From the NCBI GenBank assembly GCA_019310975.1, contig JAFDDH010000013.1, positions 1 through 64,000 on the forward strand: a stretch of DNA of 64,000 nucleotides. The letters run 5' to 3'. The notes beneath the pieces were generated by a model. The model was not told the DNA's origin and searched no databases. It saw only the letters and a program-made list of their open reading frames with translations. This DNA is from Deltaproteobacteria bacterium. GTDB taxonomy: Bacteria > Myxococcota_A > UBA9160 > UBA4427. Below are positions 1 through 10,756 of this stretch, piece after piece; within the stretch, counting starts at the first letter, position 1; every line of letters starts with the position of its first letter. The position numbers and the translations under genes are program-made.

Positions 1-1376
<1,376 letters not shown>

Positions 1377-1506
1377 GATGACTTCCTCTGGAGAAGGGCG
1401 CTCTGAAGAAGGGCGGTCTTGTGGCGTTGGAAACCTTCTCTTAGGCTACTACAGCTCTGCCGACGGCGTTGAGCCGCCGGCTGATGGCGAGCAAGGAGGC
1501 AGACAG

Positions 1507-2004
1507 ATGGGCGAATACTCGAGGCAGGAGCTCGAAGAGGCGTTCACGAAGTACAACGAGGCGCGCATCAAGTCGCAGGAAACCAACGACTGGAGCATCT
1601 GGGCGCAGTGCTTCACGGAGGATGCGCACTACATCGAGCATGCCTATGGTGAGTTTCATGGGCGCGACGCCATCGAGAAGTGGATCTGCGAAGTCATGTC
1701 GCCCTTCCCGAGCATGACCTTTCCGCAGGATTGGGTGGCCTTCGACGAGGAGAAGGGTGCCATCGTCTTCCAATGCCAGAACCACATGCCCCATCCCACG
1801 GATCCGGACGGCGATGCCTTCTCGTTTCCGAGCTGGACCCGTCTCGTCTACGCCGGCGAGGGCATGTGGAAATCCGAAGAGGACATCTACAACCCGGCCA
1901 AGGACGCCAACCGCACCATCAAGGGCTGGGTCGAGGCGGGTGGTCGGTTCGCAACGCGCGAGAAGGTCAAGATGAAGCACCACGCGGGCCCTTCCCATCG
2001 GTGA
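1507..2004 (+). CDS. SnoaL-like / nuclear transport factor 2-like polyketide-cyclase-type protein
   Basis: MGEYSRQELEEAFTKYNEARIKSQETNDWSIWAQCFTEDAHYIEHAYGEFHGRDAIEKWI; SnoaL-like fold pattern, RBS GGAGG upstream. Confidence 0.75.
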   Translation: MGEYSRQELEEAFTKYNEARIKSQETNDWSIWAQCFTEDAHYIEHAYGEFHGRDAIEKWICEVMSPFPSMTFPQDWVAFDEEKGAIVFQCQNHMPHPTDPDGDAFSFPSWTRLVYAGEGMWKSEEDIYNPAKDANRTIKGWVEAGGRFATREKVKMKHHAGPSHR

Positions 2005-2035
2005 AGGAAGAGCGCGTGCCGACCAGGAGGGCCCA

Positions 2036-2956
2036 ATGACCGCCCTACCCGTAAAACTCGAGGGAAGAAGAATTCTCGTCACCGGTCCGACGAGCCAGGT
2101 GGCCCGGCCGGTGGCGGCGCACCTGGCCCGGAGCAACGAGGTCTTTGGCCTGGCGCGATTTCGCAAATCCGCCGATCGCGAGTCCATCGATGCACTGGGC
2201 GTGACGACTCTGGCCGTAGACCTGGCCGAGGGCGACTTCGGCGACGTTCCCACCGATCTCGACTACGTGCTGCATTTCGCAGTCGTGAAGAGCGGTGACT
2301 TCGACTACGACATGCGCGCAAACGCCGAGGGCGTGGGTCTCCTGATGGCCCATTGCAAGAATGCGAAGGCCTTCTTGCACTGCTCGACCGCCGGTGTCTA
2401 CGAAGACTCGGGGCAGAAGGCGCTCAGTGAGAGCGATCCCCTCGGTGACAATCACCGGGTCATGATGCCGACATATAGCCTCTGCAAGATTGCTGCGGAG
2501 GCGGTAGCGCGTACCTCCGCACGTCTGTGGAATCTGCCCACTACGATCGCACGCTTCAGCGTGCCCTACGGCGACAATGGCGGCTGGCCGTGGTTCCACC
2601 TGATGATGATGAACGCCGGCACACCCATCCCGGTCTATACGGACGGGCCCAGCCGCTACAACCCGATCCACGAGGACGACTACATCTCCATGATTCCAGG
2701 CATGCTCGCCAACGCGAGTGTGCCTGCCACCACCATCAACTGGGGCGGCAGTCAGCCGACCAGCATCGAGGAGTGGTGCACATATATGGGCCAGCTCACG
2801 GGTCTCGAGCCGCACTTCGCCCCGACCGACAACACGCTCCGCAGCGTCATGCTCGATCCGACGCGCATGCACGAGCTCGTCGGACCGACACGGGTGGATT
2901 GGAAGGACGGAATCCGGCGCATGGTGGAGGCGCGCAATCCGGAGCTGATGAAGTAG
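2036..2956 (+). CDS. NAD-dependent epimerase/dehydratase family protein
   Basis: GRRILVTGPTSQVARPVAAHL N-terminal Rossmann motif, YSLCKIAAE (YxxxK). Confidence 0.85.
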   Translation: MTALPVKLEGRRILVTGPTSQVARPVAAHLARSNEVFGLARFRKSADRESIDALGVTTLAVDLAEGDFGDVPTDLDYVLHFAVVKSGDFDYDMRANAEGVGLLMAHCKNAKAFLHCSTAGVYEDSGQKALSESDPLGDNHRVMMPTYSLCKIAAEAVARTSARLWNLPTTIARFSVPYGDNGGWPWFHLMMMNAGTPIPVYTDGPSRYNPIHEDDYISMIPGMLANASVPATTINWGGSQPTSIEEWCTYMGQLTGLEPHFAPTDNTLRSVMLDPTRMHELVGPTRVDWKDGIRRMVEARNPELMK

Positions 2957-2987
2957 CCGCCATGCGGCCGATCTGGGAGTAAGGGCA

Positions 2988-3746
2988 GTGGAGAAACGAT
3001 TCGAGGATCAGGTGGCCTTCGTGACGGGCGCCGGCTCGGGCATCGGACGAATGACGGCCTTGCTGCTGGCGCGCGAGGGTGCCCGGGTCGGGTGCTCGGA
3101 CATCAACGAGAAGGGTCTGGCCGAGACTGTCACCTCGATCGAGAAGGAAGGCGGCCACGCGCTCTCGATTCCTTGTGACGTCTCGGACTCCGCCTCGGCG
3201 ACCGCCGCGGTCCTGCGCTGCGCGGAAGAGCTTGGCGGCCTCCAGGTGCTGTGCAATGTCGCTGGCGTACTGCGCTTCCAGCACACGGAAGAAACAAGCG
3301 ACGCCGACTGGGACCAGGTCCTCGGCGTCAACCTCAACGGGACGTTCTACACCAGCCGTGCAGCCCTGCCTCACCTGCTGCTGAACCGCAGGAGCGCGAT
3401 CGTGAACGTCGCCTCGCTCGCCGGCCTGATCGGCCAGGCCTACACGGCGGCCTACTGCGTCTCGAAAGCGGGCGTTGTCAGCCTCACCAAGGTGATGGCC
3501 GTCGAGTACGTGAAGCGCGGGCTGCGCGTGAACTGCGTCTGCCCGGGCGGCGTGGCCACCCCCCTGATCGCCAACTTCGACCCGCCGAAGGGCGCTGACT
3601 TGGAGCTGATGAGCCGCCTCTCACTAGTCACGAAGATGACCCGCCCCGAAGAGGTGGCCGACGCGATCGCGTACCTGGCGTCGGCGGCGGCGCGGTCGGT
3701 GAATGGGGTGTCGTTGCCGCTTGATTTTGGGGTGCATGCGGCCTAG
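2988..3746 (+). CDS. SDR family oxidoreductase
   Basis: FVTGAGSGIGR, NVAG, YCVSKAGV motifs; GTG start. Confidence 0.93.
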   Translation: MEKRFEDQVAFVTGAGSGIGRMTALLLAREGARVGCSDINEKGLAETVTSIEKEGGHALSIPCDVSDSASATAAVLRCAEELGGLQVLCNVAGVLRFQHTEETSDADWDQVLGVNLNGTFYTSRAALPHLLLNRRSAIVNVASLAGLIGQAYTAAYCVSKAGVVSLTKVMAVEYVKRGLRVNCVCPGGVATPLIANFDPPKGADLELMSRLSLVTKMTRPEEVADAIAYLASAAARSVNGVSLPLDFGVHAA

Positions 3747-3941
3747 GGGTTGGGTGCCCCGGGGCGTGGCGGAACGGCACCTACGGGAGACGGGCCTTCC
3801 CAATCGGCGACCCGTCGATGGGAGGAGGGTACGCGTTCGTGGCTCGGCCGAAGAGTACCGACCAACCCCGCACCCACGAGCCAAGCCCCCCCGTTCTACC
3901 CGGCGACGAGCCGGCCAGGAGCCCCCACCGCCCACCGCACC

Positions 3942-4209
3942 GTTCGGGGATGAGGTCATCGCGCGGATGGGGTGACCCGCCCAACCTCGATGTCCGATCG
4001 GGCCGGGGGGATGGCGTCTTGCGGTGAAATAAAGCGCAGTAGAACCGTTCCACCTGAATCTCGAATACCCAAATACCACACAAGCCAGATCAGCGTGGCC
4101 CCCCACACGAGCCATTCACCGCAAGACGCCATCCCCCCGGCCCGGGCACCCAACCAACACCCACCCCAAAACCGGTCACCCCATCCGCGCGATGACCTCA
4201 TCCCCGAAC
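3942..4209. repeat. bipartite inverted repeat: 36-nt outer arms (3942-3977 / 4174-4209) and 30-nt inner arms (3999-4028 / 4115-4144), 86-nt loop
   Basis: Direct reading: both arm pairs are exact reverse complements; the outer right arm covers the 3' end of the LLM CDS at 4176. Confidence 0.93.
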
Positions 4210-5045
4210 CGGGCGATCCCGTCGACCTTCTCCTGCAGGACGTCCGGGTTCGCTCCGTAGAAGAGCCAGGGCATCGTGGTGAGGTGGGTTGCGCCGAGGT
4301 CTTCGAGCCGGCGGTAGCCGTCCAGATCGAATGCATCGCTGCAGGTAACCAACACATCGAAGGGATCGTCGCTTCGATCGCTCTCGCTTCGGAGCGCTTG
4401 CACCTCCCTGATCAGCTCCTCGAGCTCGGCCGTCGTGTGCAGGTCGGAGATCCAGCCGTCGCCTCTGGTTGCTGCGCGCCTGATCGCTGGCGGCGAGAAG
4501 CCACCGACGTAGATCGGAATCGGATCGACCGGTGCGGGACTCATTTCCAGAGGATCGAAGTCGTAGTGGTCTCCATGATGCTCGACCCAGCCGCCGGACC
4601 AGATCCGGCGCAGCACATCGATCATCTCGTCCATGCGCCGACCGCGGGCGTCGAAGGCTTGCTCCATCAGGTCGAACTCATCGCGCATCCAACCCGCCCC
4701 CACGCCGAGTGCGACACGGCCGCCGGAGAGCACCGCCGCACTGCTCACCGTCTTGGCGACAAGGAAGGGGCTTCGCATCGGCAATACATAAACGCTGGTG
4801 AAGAAGCGGATGCGCTCGGTCACGGCCGCCATCGCAGAGATGGCCACCCAGGGGTCGAGCCAATCGGTGAAGGGCGGCCAGCGCGTGCTGCCGTCGTCCG
4901 TATACGGATATGGGGTGCGGATCCGCTTCGGGTGCACGACGTGATCGCTCAGCGCGACACAATCGAAGCCGGCCCGGTCGGCGGCCGCCGCCATCGAGCC
5001 GATGTGGGAGGGATCACTGAACGCGACCGAGAGGCCGAACTTCAT
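4176..5045 (-). CDS. LLM class (F420-dependent type) oxidoreductase
   Basis: MKFGLSVAFSDPSHIGSMAAAADRAGFDCVALSDHVVHP...GGRVALGVGAGWMRDEFD...PIYVGG. Confidence 0.9.
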   Translation of the reverse strand: MKFGLSVAFSDPSHIGSMAAAADRAGFDCVALSDHVVHPKRIRTPYPYTDDGSTRWPPFTDWLDPWVAISAMAAVTERIRFFTSVYVLPMRSPFLVAKTVSSAAVLSGGRVALGVGAGWMRDEFDLMEQAFDARGRRMDEMIDVLRRIWSGGWVEHHGDHYDFDPLEMSPAPVDPIPIYVGGFSPPAIRRAATRGDGWISDLHTTAELEELIREVQALRSESDRSDDPFDVLVTCSDAFDLDGYRRLEDLGATHLTTMPWLFYGANPDVLQEKVDGIARFGDEVIARMG

Positions 5046-5222
5046 CGGGGCTCCGCGAGGGTCCGAGGGCCGTCCAGGCTAGCCCAATCGAATCTGGGCG
5101 GAGGATTCCGCTGGAATGGGAATGCCCTGCCAATTTCGCACTGCAGCTCGCGCCCAATGTGACCGATTGCTGGTGTGTTGCGCATCCATGATGGGTTCGA
5201 CGCGCGAGGGAGGAAGCCACGA

Positions 5223-5969
5223 GTGAGCCAGCAGACCGACGGCAACGAGGAGCTGATGCGATTGGCCAGAAGGGCCGGCATCTACCTTGGCATCTTCCTC
5301 GCAGGCGGACTGATCACGTTCGTCTACTCCTACTCGCCACTCCACAAGGCGAAGAATTGGAAGATCGAGTATCTCGAGGAGCGGCTGGAGGCCAAGCAGG
5401 TCGAGCTGCAGACCGCCGGGCAGGAGCTGGCCAGCGTGACGGCGGACAACGAGGACAAGCCGGACACCGAGACCTTCAAGCTGCTGCAGAACGAGCTCGT
5501 GACCGTAGACAAGACGGTGAAGGAGCTCGAGCGCAAGCTCGTCAAGGCCGAACGGCGCATGAAGGAGCTCGAGACGTCACGCAACAACTGGAAGGCGAAG
5601 ACGGCGAAGGCCGAGTCCATGCGCGACGCCCTGGCGGCGAGTCGTGTACCCACGCCCGCGGCGGCGGCCGCACCGCCCGCATCCCCGGCCCCGGGTGCAG
5701 CCGATTCGAGCCCGGGCGAGCGGGTGATGCTCGGCAAGCGCTGGCAGCGTGGCGACGGCCTCGCCAGCTTCGAGCTGACAGCCGTTGAGGGCAGCGTAGT
5801 CCGGGTGATCGCCGATCCCGATCGCCTCACACCAGGCAGCACACCCGATGTCATCAGCGTGGGTGTGGGGGAAAGCTTCGAGGTCGGAATGGCTACGGGC
5901 AACGCCACGCAGATCGCCGTCAAGCGCGTTGAGTCCGGCAGTGCGATCTGGATCGAGGTCGCACCCTAG
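5223..5969 (+). CDS. hypothetical membrane-anchored coiled-coil protein
   Basis: GTG start after GGGAGGAAG; single TM (AGIYLGIFLAGGLITFVYSY), long charged heptad-like region, Ala/Pro linker, C-terminal beta-rich domain. Confidence 0.7.
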   Translation: MSQQTDGNEELMRLARRAGIYLGIFLAGGLITFVYSYSPLHKAKNWKIEYLEERLEAKQVELQTAGQELASVTADNEDKPDTETFKLLQNELVTVDKTVKELERKLVKAERRMKELETSRNNWKAKTAKAESMRDALAASRVPTPAAAAAPPASPAPGAADSSPGERVMLGKRWQRGDGLASFELTAVEGSVVRVIADPDRLTPGSTPDVISVGVGESFEVGMATGNATQIAVKRVESGSAIWIEVAP

Positions 5970-6036
5970 GAGCCTGCGCGGCCATCGGCTGCACATCGGC
6001 TACGACTCGAGACCGGAGACCTGGCTCCCTCGGAGC

Positions 6037-6681
6037 TCAGCGATCGGCTAGCAGCAGTCGCAACGCAGCGTTGCTCGTGACCTCGACGTCGAGCGGAAGC
6101 TGAACTTCGGTCGCCACGAGGGCACCAATCGCAAGCGCAACCAGGATGCGGGCAATCTCGTCGGGATCGATATCGTTCCGGATGCGCCCGGCGCCCTGTC
6201 CGGTGCGCGCGGCTGCACTGACTCGGCGTATCGCCTCCGCGAGATTCTGGACGAATGCCTTGCGCACGTTTTCGGAGCGCGCACAGGCCTCGAGGGTCTG
6301 ATGGAAGCGCATCCCCACACCCGAGCCACCCCCTGCAGGCTGCAAGAGCGCGAGATCGACGAAGCGAATCACCGTCTTGTCGATGTCCTCGCCAGGGTCG
6401 TCCTGGGCAATGATCTCGTCGAGGAAGCGCTCCAGAACGTGCTCGACCGCGGCCGCGACGAGCTCGTCGCGGTTCTTGAAGTGGACGTAGAAGGCACCCC
6501 GCGTATAGCCGGCGCGAGCGCAGATGGCGTCGAGACTCGGCGCGTCGAAGCCCTTCTTCATGAACTCCTGCAGGGCGGCCTCGACCAGCGCGAGCCGGGT
6601 AGTCGTCTTGGCGTTCTGTCGAATCGTATTACTCTTTGCAGTCACCCTCGTTGACGTAACACCCCGACTGTGAATAATCAA
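6037..6681 (-). CDS. TetR/AcrR family transcriptional regulator
   Basis: TTRLALVEAALQEFMKKGFDAPSLDAICARAGYTRGAFYVHFKNRDELV HTH. Confidence 0.93.
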   Translation of the reverse strand: MIIHSRGVTSTRVTAKSNTIRQNAKTTTRLALVEAALQEFMKKGFDAPSLDAICARAGYTRGAFYVHFKNRDELVAAAVEHVLERFLDEIIAQDDPGEDIDKTVIRFVDLALLQPAGGGSGVGMRFHQTLEACARSENVRKAFVQNLAEAIRRVSAAARTGQGAGRIRNDIDPDEIARILVALAIGALVATEVQLPLDVEVTSNAALRLLLADR

Positions 6682-6747
6682 GCACCTGAGTCGGATGTGT
6701 CACGCCAGCCATATCCGCTCGGACGAGAGTGATGCGGGAGACGACTG

Positions 6748-7014
6748 ATGTCGATAATCGGTGAGCTGCAACGCTACCTCGACCGCAGCATCGACCTGCT
6801 CGCACCGGACACGGACCCAGCCCTCATCGACGCCCTCACGTCGGCCCACCCGACTTCGAGCGAAGACCTACCCTCGAGCGCCGAACGCATCCTCGAACTC
6901 CTCGACCGGCTGGGCGATCCGCCGCCCAGCAAGGGGGAAGAATCCCTCCCGGGGGACGCGCTGGAGAGCCTGGAACGCTTGCACGCCATCTGCCGCATCA
7001 TACTCGGCCAGTGA
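6748..7014 (+). CDS. hypothetical protein (88 aa)
   Basis: Intact ORF MSIIGELQRYLDRSIDLLAPDTDPALIDALTS... with ATG and gGGAG upstream; no recognised family. Confidence 0.5.
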   Translation: MSIIGELQRYLDRSIDLLAPDTDPALIDALTSAHPTSSEDLPSSAERILELLDRLGDPPPSKGEESLPGDALESLERLHAICRIILGQ

Positions 7015-7143
7015 ATGACCGATGCATGACGTATGGCGTCATCCCTGTCGAATTCCGGTGCTCGTCATGGTAGACAGGACGAACCAGTCCCGCCCGGCTG
7101 GAGCTGGAGCGCAGTCAGAGCCCGAGATGCAGGAGAGACGCGG

Positions 7144-8280
7144 GTGTTGCGAGGCAGGAGGTGCGCCTTCCTTCGGTCCAAGATGGGCGGGATCCTGCTC
7201 GCCGCGGTGCTCCTGGTCGCAGCTGCAACCAGCCAGGCGGTGGTCATTGCATCGGGCGACGGCAGCGGCAACACCAGCGCGCCCCCCGACGACCCTGGCT
7301 TCGCCAATCTGGGCGTCCTGAACGGGCTCACTGGCGTCTACCTGGGCAATGGCTGGGTGCTCAGTGCGTGGCATGTGGGCGAGGCGACATTCGTGATCGG
7401 CGGCGCCACATACCAGCCAGTGCCCGGCTCTCTCACGCGCCCCACCGGACCCGGTGCCGATCCGCCGGACTTGATGTTGATGAAGATCGATGGGGATCCG
7501 GGCTTGCCCACACTTCCCATCGCCTCGATGTCGCCGCAGAAGGGCGCGGACGTGATCCTGGTCGGCAATGGGCGCAGTCGCAATCAGCCGATGACCTACC
7601 TGGGCCACGCCGGCTGGACGACGAAGACTCCCTTCACGATGCGCTGGGGCACCAACGAAATCGGCCTGACATCCCAGCTGATGGCCGGCGCAATTCCGGC
7701 GGGACCCACCGAGACCATGAGTATCGGCACCGCATTCGACCCGCCCGGCACGACACCGCACGAAGGTCAAACGGTGCTCGGGGATTCCGGTGGCGCCCTA
7801 TTCCACCGGCAGGGACAGACCTGGCGGCTTGCCGGCACGCTCTACGGCTCGTCGACTCATCTCAACCAGCCGGATCCACAGAAGACGGCCGTCGAGGGGA
7901 ATCTGGCCATTGCAGCGGATCTTGCCTACTACCGCACCCAGATCCTCGCCATCACCGAGGTGCCGGGCTGCAACGACGGGCTCGATGACGACGGCGATGG
8001 ATTGATCGACTACCCCGACGATCCCGGTTGCAGCGATGCGAACGATATGTGGGAGAGAGCGCCGGAGCTGATCTGCGATGACGGCGTCGACAACGACGGC
8101 GACGGGCTCGTCGACCATCCGGACGACCCGCAGTGCATCTCGCCCCTCTACCACACGGAGGCGGCGCTCGTACCCGCCGGCGCCGCGTGGTCGGGCACCG
8201 TGCTCGCCGCGACGATCAGCGGTGCGGGCTTCGTCCGGCTCTGCCGCTGCGCGGCTCAGTCGAGCAGGCGCACTCTGTAG
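7144..8280 (+). CDS. secreted trypsin-like serine protease with C-terminal Asp-rich (calcium-binding-like) repeats
   Basis: Signal peptide GGILLAAVLLVAAATSQA; catalytic LSAWHVG and GDSGGALF; two copies of C-DG-D-DGDGL-D-PDDP-C. Start could be GTG 7144 or ATG 7183. Confidence 0.85.
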   Translation: MLRGRRCAFLRSKMGGILLAAVLLVAAATSQAVVIASGDGSGNTSAPPDDPGFANLGVLNGLTGVYLGNGWVLSAWHVGEATFVIGGATYQPVPGSLTRPTGPGADPPDLMLMKIDGDPGLPTLPIASMSPQKGADVILVGNGRSRNQPMTYLGHAGWTTKTPFTMRWGTNEIGLTSQLMAGAIPAGPTETMSIGTAFDPPGTTPHEGQTVLGDSGGALFHRQGQTWRLAGTLYGSSTHLNQPDPQKTAVEGNLAIAADLAYYRTQILAITEVPGCNDGLDDDGDGLIDYPDDPGCSDANDMWERAPELICDDGVDNDGDGLVDHPDDPQCISPLYHTEAALVPAGAAWSGTVLAATISGAGFVRLCRCAAQSSRRTL

Positions 8281-9128
8281 TTGCCGCGGCTCTCGTCGAA
8301 GTCGAGCTCGATGTAGCCCTCGTCCTGGGCGTGCTCGATCAGCTCCGCGAAATTGCGGTACCCGAGATAGCTCTCATTGAAGCCCGGGTAGACGCGGCGA
8401 ATCGTCTGCTTGATCATCGAACCCCAGATCTGATCGTAGTCCTGGGTCAGCGACTCGACGATCTCGAGCAACATGTCCATGGCCTCGGGCTTGCGCTCGG
8501 CGGAGCCATCGGGCTCCTGCCGCGCGGCCCGCTTCGGCGCTTCCTTCTTGCCAGATTTGTCGGGCTTGTCGGGCTTGTCGGGCTTGTCGGACTTCCGATC
8601 CCCTGCGCGATCGGCCCGGCGCTTCTGACCGCGCTCACGCTTCTGGCTTCCCTTCTCGAGGGCACGGACGAGATCGTCGTAGTAGATGAACTCATCGCAG
8701 TTCGAGATCAGCAGGTTCGAGGTGGATTGCTTGACCCCACAGCCGATTACCCGCTTGTTGTTCTCTTTCAGCTTGGAGACCAGCGGCGAGAAATCGCTAT
8801 CGCCCGTCAGCAGCGCGAAAATGTCGATGTGATCCTTCGAGTAACAGAGATCGAGGGCGTCCACGACCATGTGGATATCGGCGCTGTTCTTGCCGCTCAT
8901 GCGCGTGCGCGGGATGTCCACCAGCTCGATCCCGTTCTTGTGAAAGTCGCGCACGTCGGTCTGGTAGTGGCTCCAATCGCAGTAGGCGCGTTTGAAGACG
9001 ATCCTCCCCTTCTCCAGGAGTCGCTTCAGAATGATGTCGACTTTGAATCCGCCGCCCTTCATATCCCGCACACCCAGCGCGAGATTCTCGAAGTCGACGA
9101 ATACGGCAATCAGCGGTTCATCAGACAT
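8256..9128 (-). CDS. NYN domain (LabA/DUF88-like) protein with C-terminal OST-HTH/LOTUS-like region
   Basis: IAVFVDFENLALGV...SADIHMVVDALDLCYSKDHIDIFALLTGDSDFSPLVSKLKENNKRVIGCG; C-term IWGSMIKQTIRRVYPGFNESYLGYRNFAELIEHAQDEG. Confidence 0.9.
   Translation of the reverse strand: MSDEPLIAVFVDFENLALGVRDMKGGGFKVDIILKRLLEKGRIVFKRAYCDWSHYQTDVRDFHKNGIELVDIPRTRMSGKNSADIHMVVDALDLCYSKDHIDIFALLTGDSDFSPLVSKLKENNKRVIGCGVKQSTSNLLISNCDEFIYYDDLVRALEKGSQKRERGQKRRADRAGDRKSDKPDKPDKPDKSGKKEAPKRAARQEPDGSAERKPEAMDMLLEIVESLTQDYDQIWGSMIKQTIRRVYPGFNESYLGYRNFAELIEHAQDEGYIELDFDESRGNYRVRLLD
8557..8592. repeat. 9-bp tandem repeat (TTGTCGGGC)x3 + TTGTCGGAC inside the NYN gene
   Basis: Read directly; encodes KPD repeats in the inter-domain linker. 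Confidence 0.95.
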
Positions 9129-9138
9129 GCTCTCTCCA

Positions 9139-9909
9139 TCAGTTCGTGCTCGAGATGCCGCCGTCGACGGGGATCACGACACCGGTCACGTAGGCCCCGG
9201 CGCGTGATGCGAGGTATATCGCGATGCCCGCCATATCCTCCGGCTCGCCGATGCGGCGAAGTGGGCAGCTCTTGACGATCTGCTCCTCGAAGGCGTCCAG
9301 GGTCGCCTTCATCATCTTGCTCTGGAAGGGCCCGGGCGCCACGGCGTTCACCGTGATGTTCTTGGGCGCCAGCTTCTTGGCCAGCACACGGCTCAGATGA
9401 TGAACGGCGGCCTTGCTGGCCGAGTAAGAGAAGGTGTCCAGCGCGGGCGGGCGGATGCCGTCGATGGAGCCGATGTTGATCACGCGGGCGGGATCGCCCG
9501 CGGAGGCGCCCTTCTCCAAAGTGGGAACCAGCCGACGCGTCAGGTGGAAGATCGACTTCACATTGAGTGTCAACACTTTGTCCCAGGCGGCCTCCGGAAA
9601 CTCGTCCATCGGCGCACCCCAATTCGCACCCGCGTTGTTGACCAGAATCTGCAATCCGCCTTCACGGTCGGCGATCTCGTCGGCCAGACGGTTGCACTCG
9701 GCTTGGGTCGAGAGGTCGGCGGGGATCGCCACGCAGGTCCCCTTCTTCGAGAGCTCGGCGGCGACTTCGTCGCAGACGTCCTTCTTGCGCGATGAAATGT
9801 AGACCTTGGCGCCGGCCTCGGCGTAGCCCTGGGCGATCATGCGCCCGATCCCACTGCTGCCGCCAGTAACGAGGGCCGTCTTGCCCTCGATCGAAAAGAG
9901 ATCCTTCAC
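9139..9909 (-). CDS. SDR family oxidoreductase
   Basis: ALVTGGSSGIGRMIAQGYAEAGAKVYISSRK...LVNNAGANWGAPM...YSASKAAVHHL. Confidence 0.93.
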   Translation of the reverse strand: MKDLFSIEGKTALVTGGSSGIGRMIAQGYAEAGAKVYISSRKKDVCDEVAAELSKKGTCVAIPADLSTQAECNRLADEIADREGGLQILVNNAGANWGAPMDEFPEAAWDKVLTLNVKSIFHLTRRLVPTLEKGASAGDPARVINIGSIDGIRPPALDTFSYSASKAAVHHLSRVLAKKLAPKNITVNAVAPGPFQSKMMKATLDAFEEQIVKSCPLRRIGEPEDMAGIAIYLASRAGAYVTGVVIPVDGGISSTN

Positions 9910-10174
9910 GTATGCCTACTCCTGATGGGGTGTCGGTTCGCGGCCCGACGCAGCGGGGACAACTCGAGTCGTGGTGGTGATTCTCCGACACGTGCCGGCG
10001 TCGACCCTCGCCTCGGAGCCGCGGGCCGAATCCCCTCCCGGGCTCGCAAGTGAGACAGGACCCGCCAGTCGGCGTCGAACTCGCCTGCAGCCGACCGAAT
10101 CAATTCCGAGGACTCCCGAGGGTGGCCGGAGTCTAGCAGCCAGGTCTGGGGCAGCAGGGGTAGAATCCCACTCC

Positions 10175-10732
10175 ATGGGCGACGTGCCGGGCGAGATCAC
10201 CGAGCTGCTGAACCTTCCGGGTGGCGAGGCGATGACGGGCGATCGGCTCTGGGAGCTCGTGTACCCGGAGCTGCGCCGGCGAGCGCGCGCCATCTGCCAG
10301 GGAGAGCGCAGCGACCACACGCTCTCGGCAACGGCTGTCGTGAATGAGGCCTATGTGCGGCTCTCGTCGCGCGAGCCCCACGAATGGAACGATCGGAGCC
10401 ACTTCTATGCAGTCGCCGCGAGTATCATGCGGCACGTGCTGATCGACCACGCCAGGGCGCGCGCGGCCGGCAAGCGGGGCGGCGGCGCGCGCAAGCAACC
10501 GCTCGAAGAAGCGATGTTTCCCGATGTGAGCAATGACGAAGAAGGGCTCGTCGCCGCCTCCGAGGCCCTCGACCGCCTCGCCAAGGAGAACGAGCGCGCC
10601 GCCCTGGTGGTGACCCTGCGTGTCTTTGGCGGCCTCAGCATCCCCGACATCGCGCGCGAGGTCGGCGTGTCCGAGCGGACCGTCAAGAGCGACTGGCAGC
10701 AGGCGCGTGAACGGCTGACGGAGCTTCTCTGA
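10175..10732 (+). CDS. ECF-like RNA polymerase sigma factor (TIGR02999-type)
   Basis: ELLNLPGGEAMTGDRLWELVYPELRRRARAICQGERSDHTLSATAVVNEAYVRLSSREPHEWNDRSHFYAVAASIMRHVLIDHARARAAGKRGGGA. Confidence 0.9.
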   Translation: MGDVPGEITELLNLPGGEAMTGDRLWELVYPELRRRARAICQGERSDHTLSATAVVNEAYVRLSSREPHEWNDRSHFYAVAASIMRHVLIDHARARAAGKRGGGARKQPLEEAMFPDVSNDEEGLVAASEALDRLAKENERAALVVTLRVFGGLSIPDIAREVGVSERTVKSDWQQARERLTELL

Positions 10733-10756
10733 CGACCGCTCACGCGCGGCCCCACT

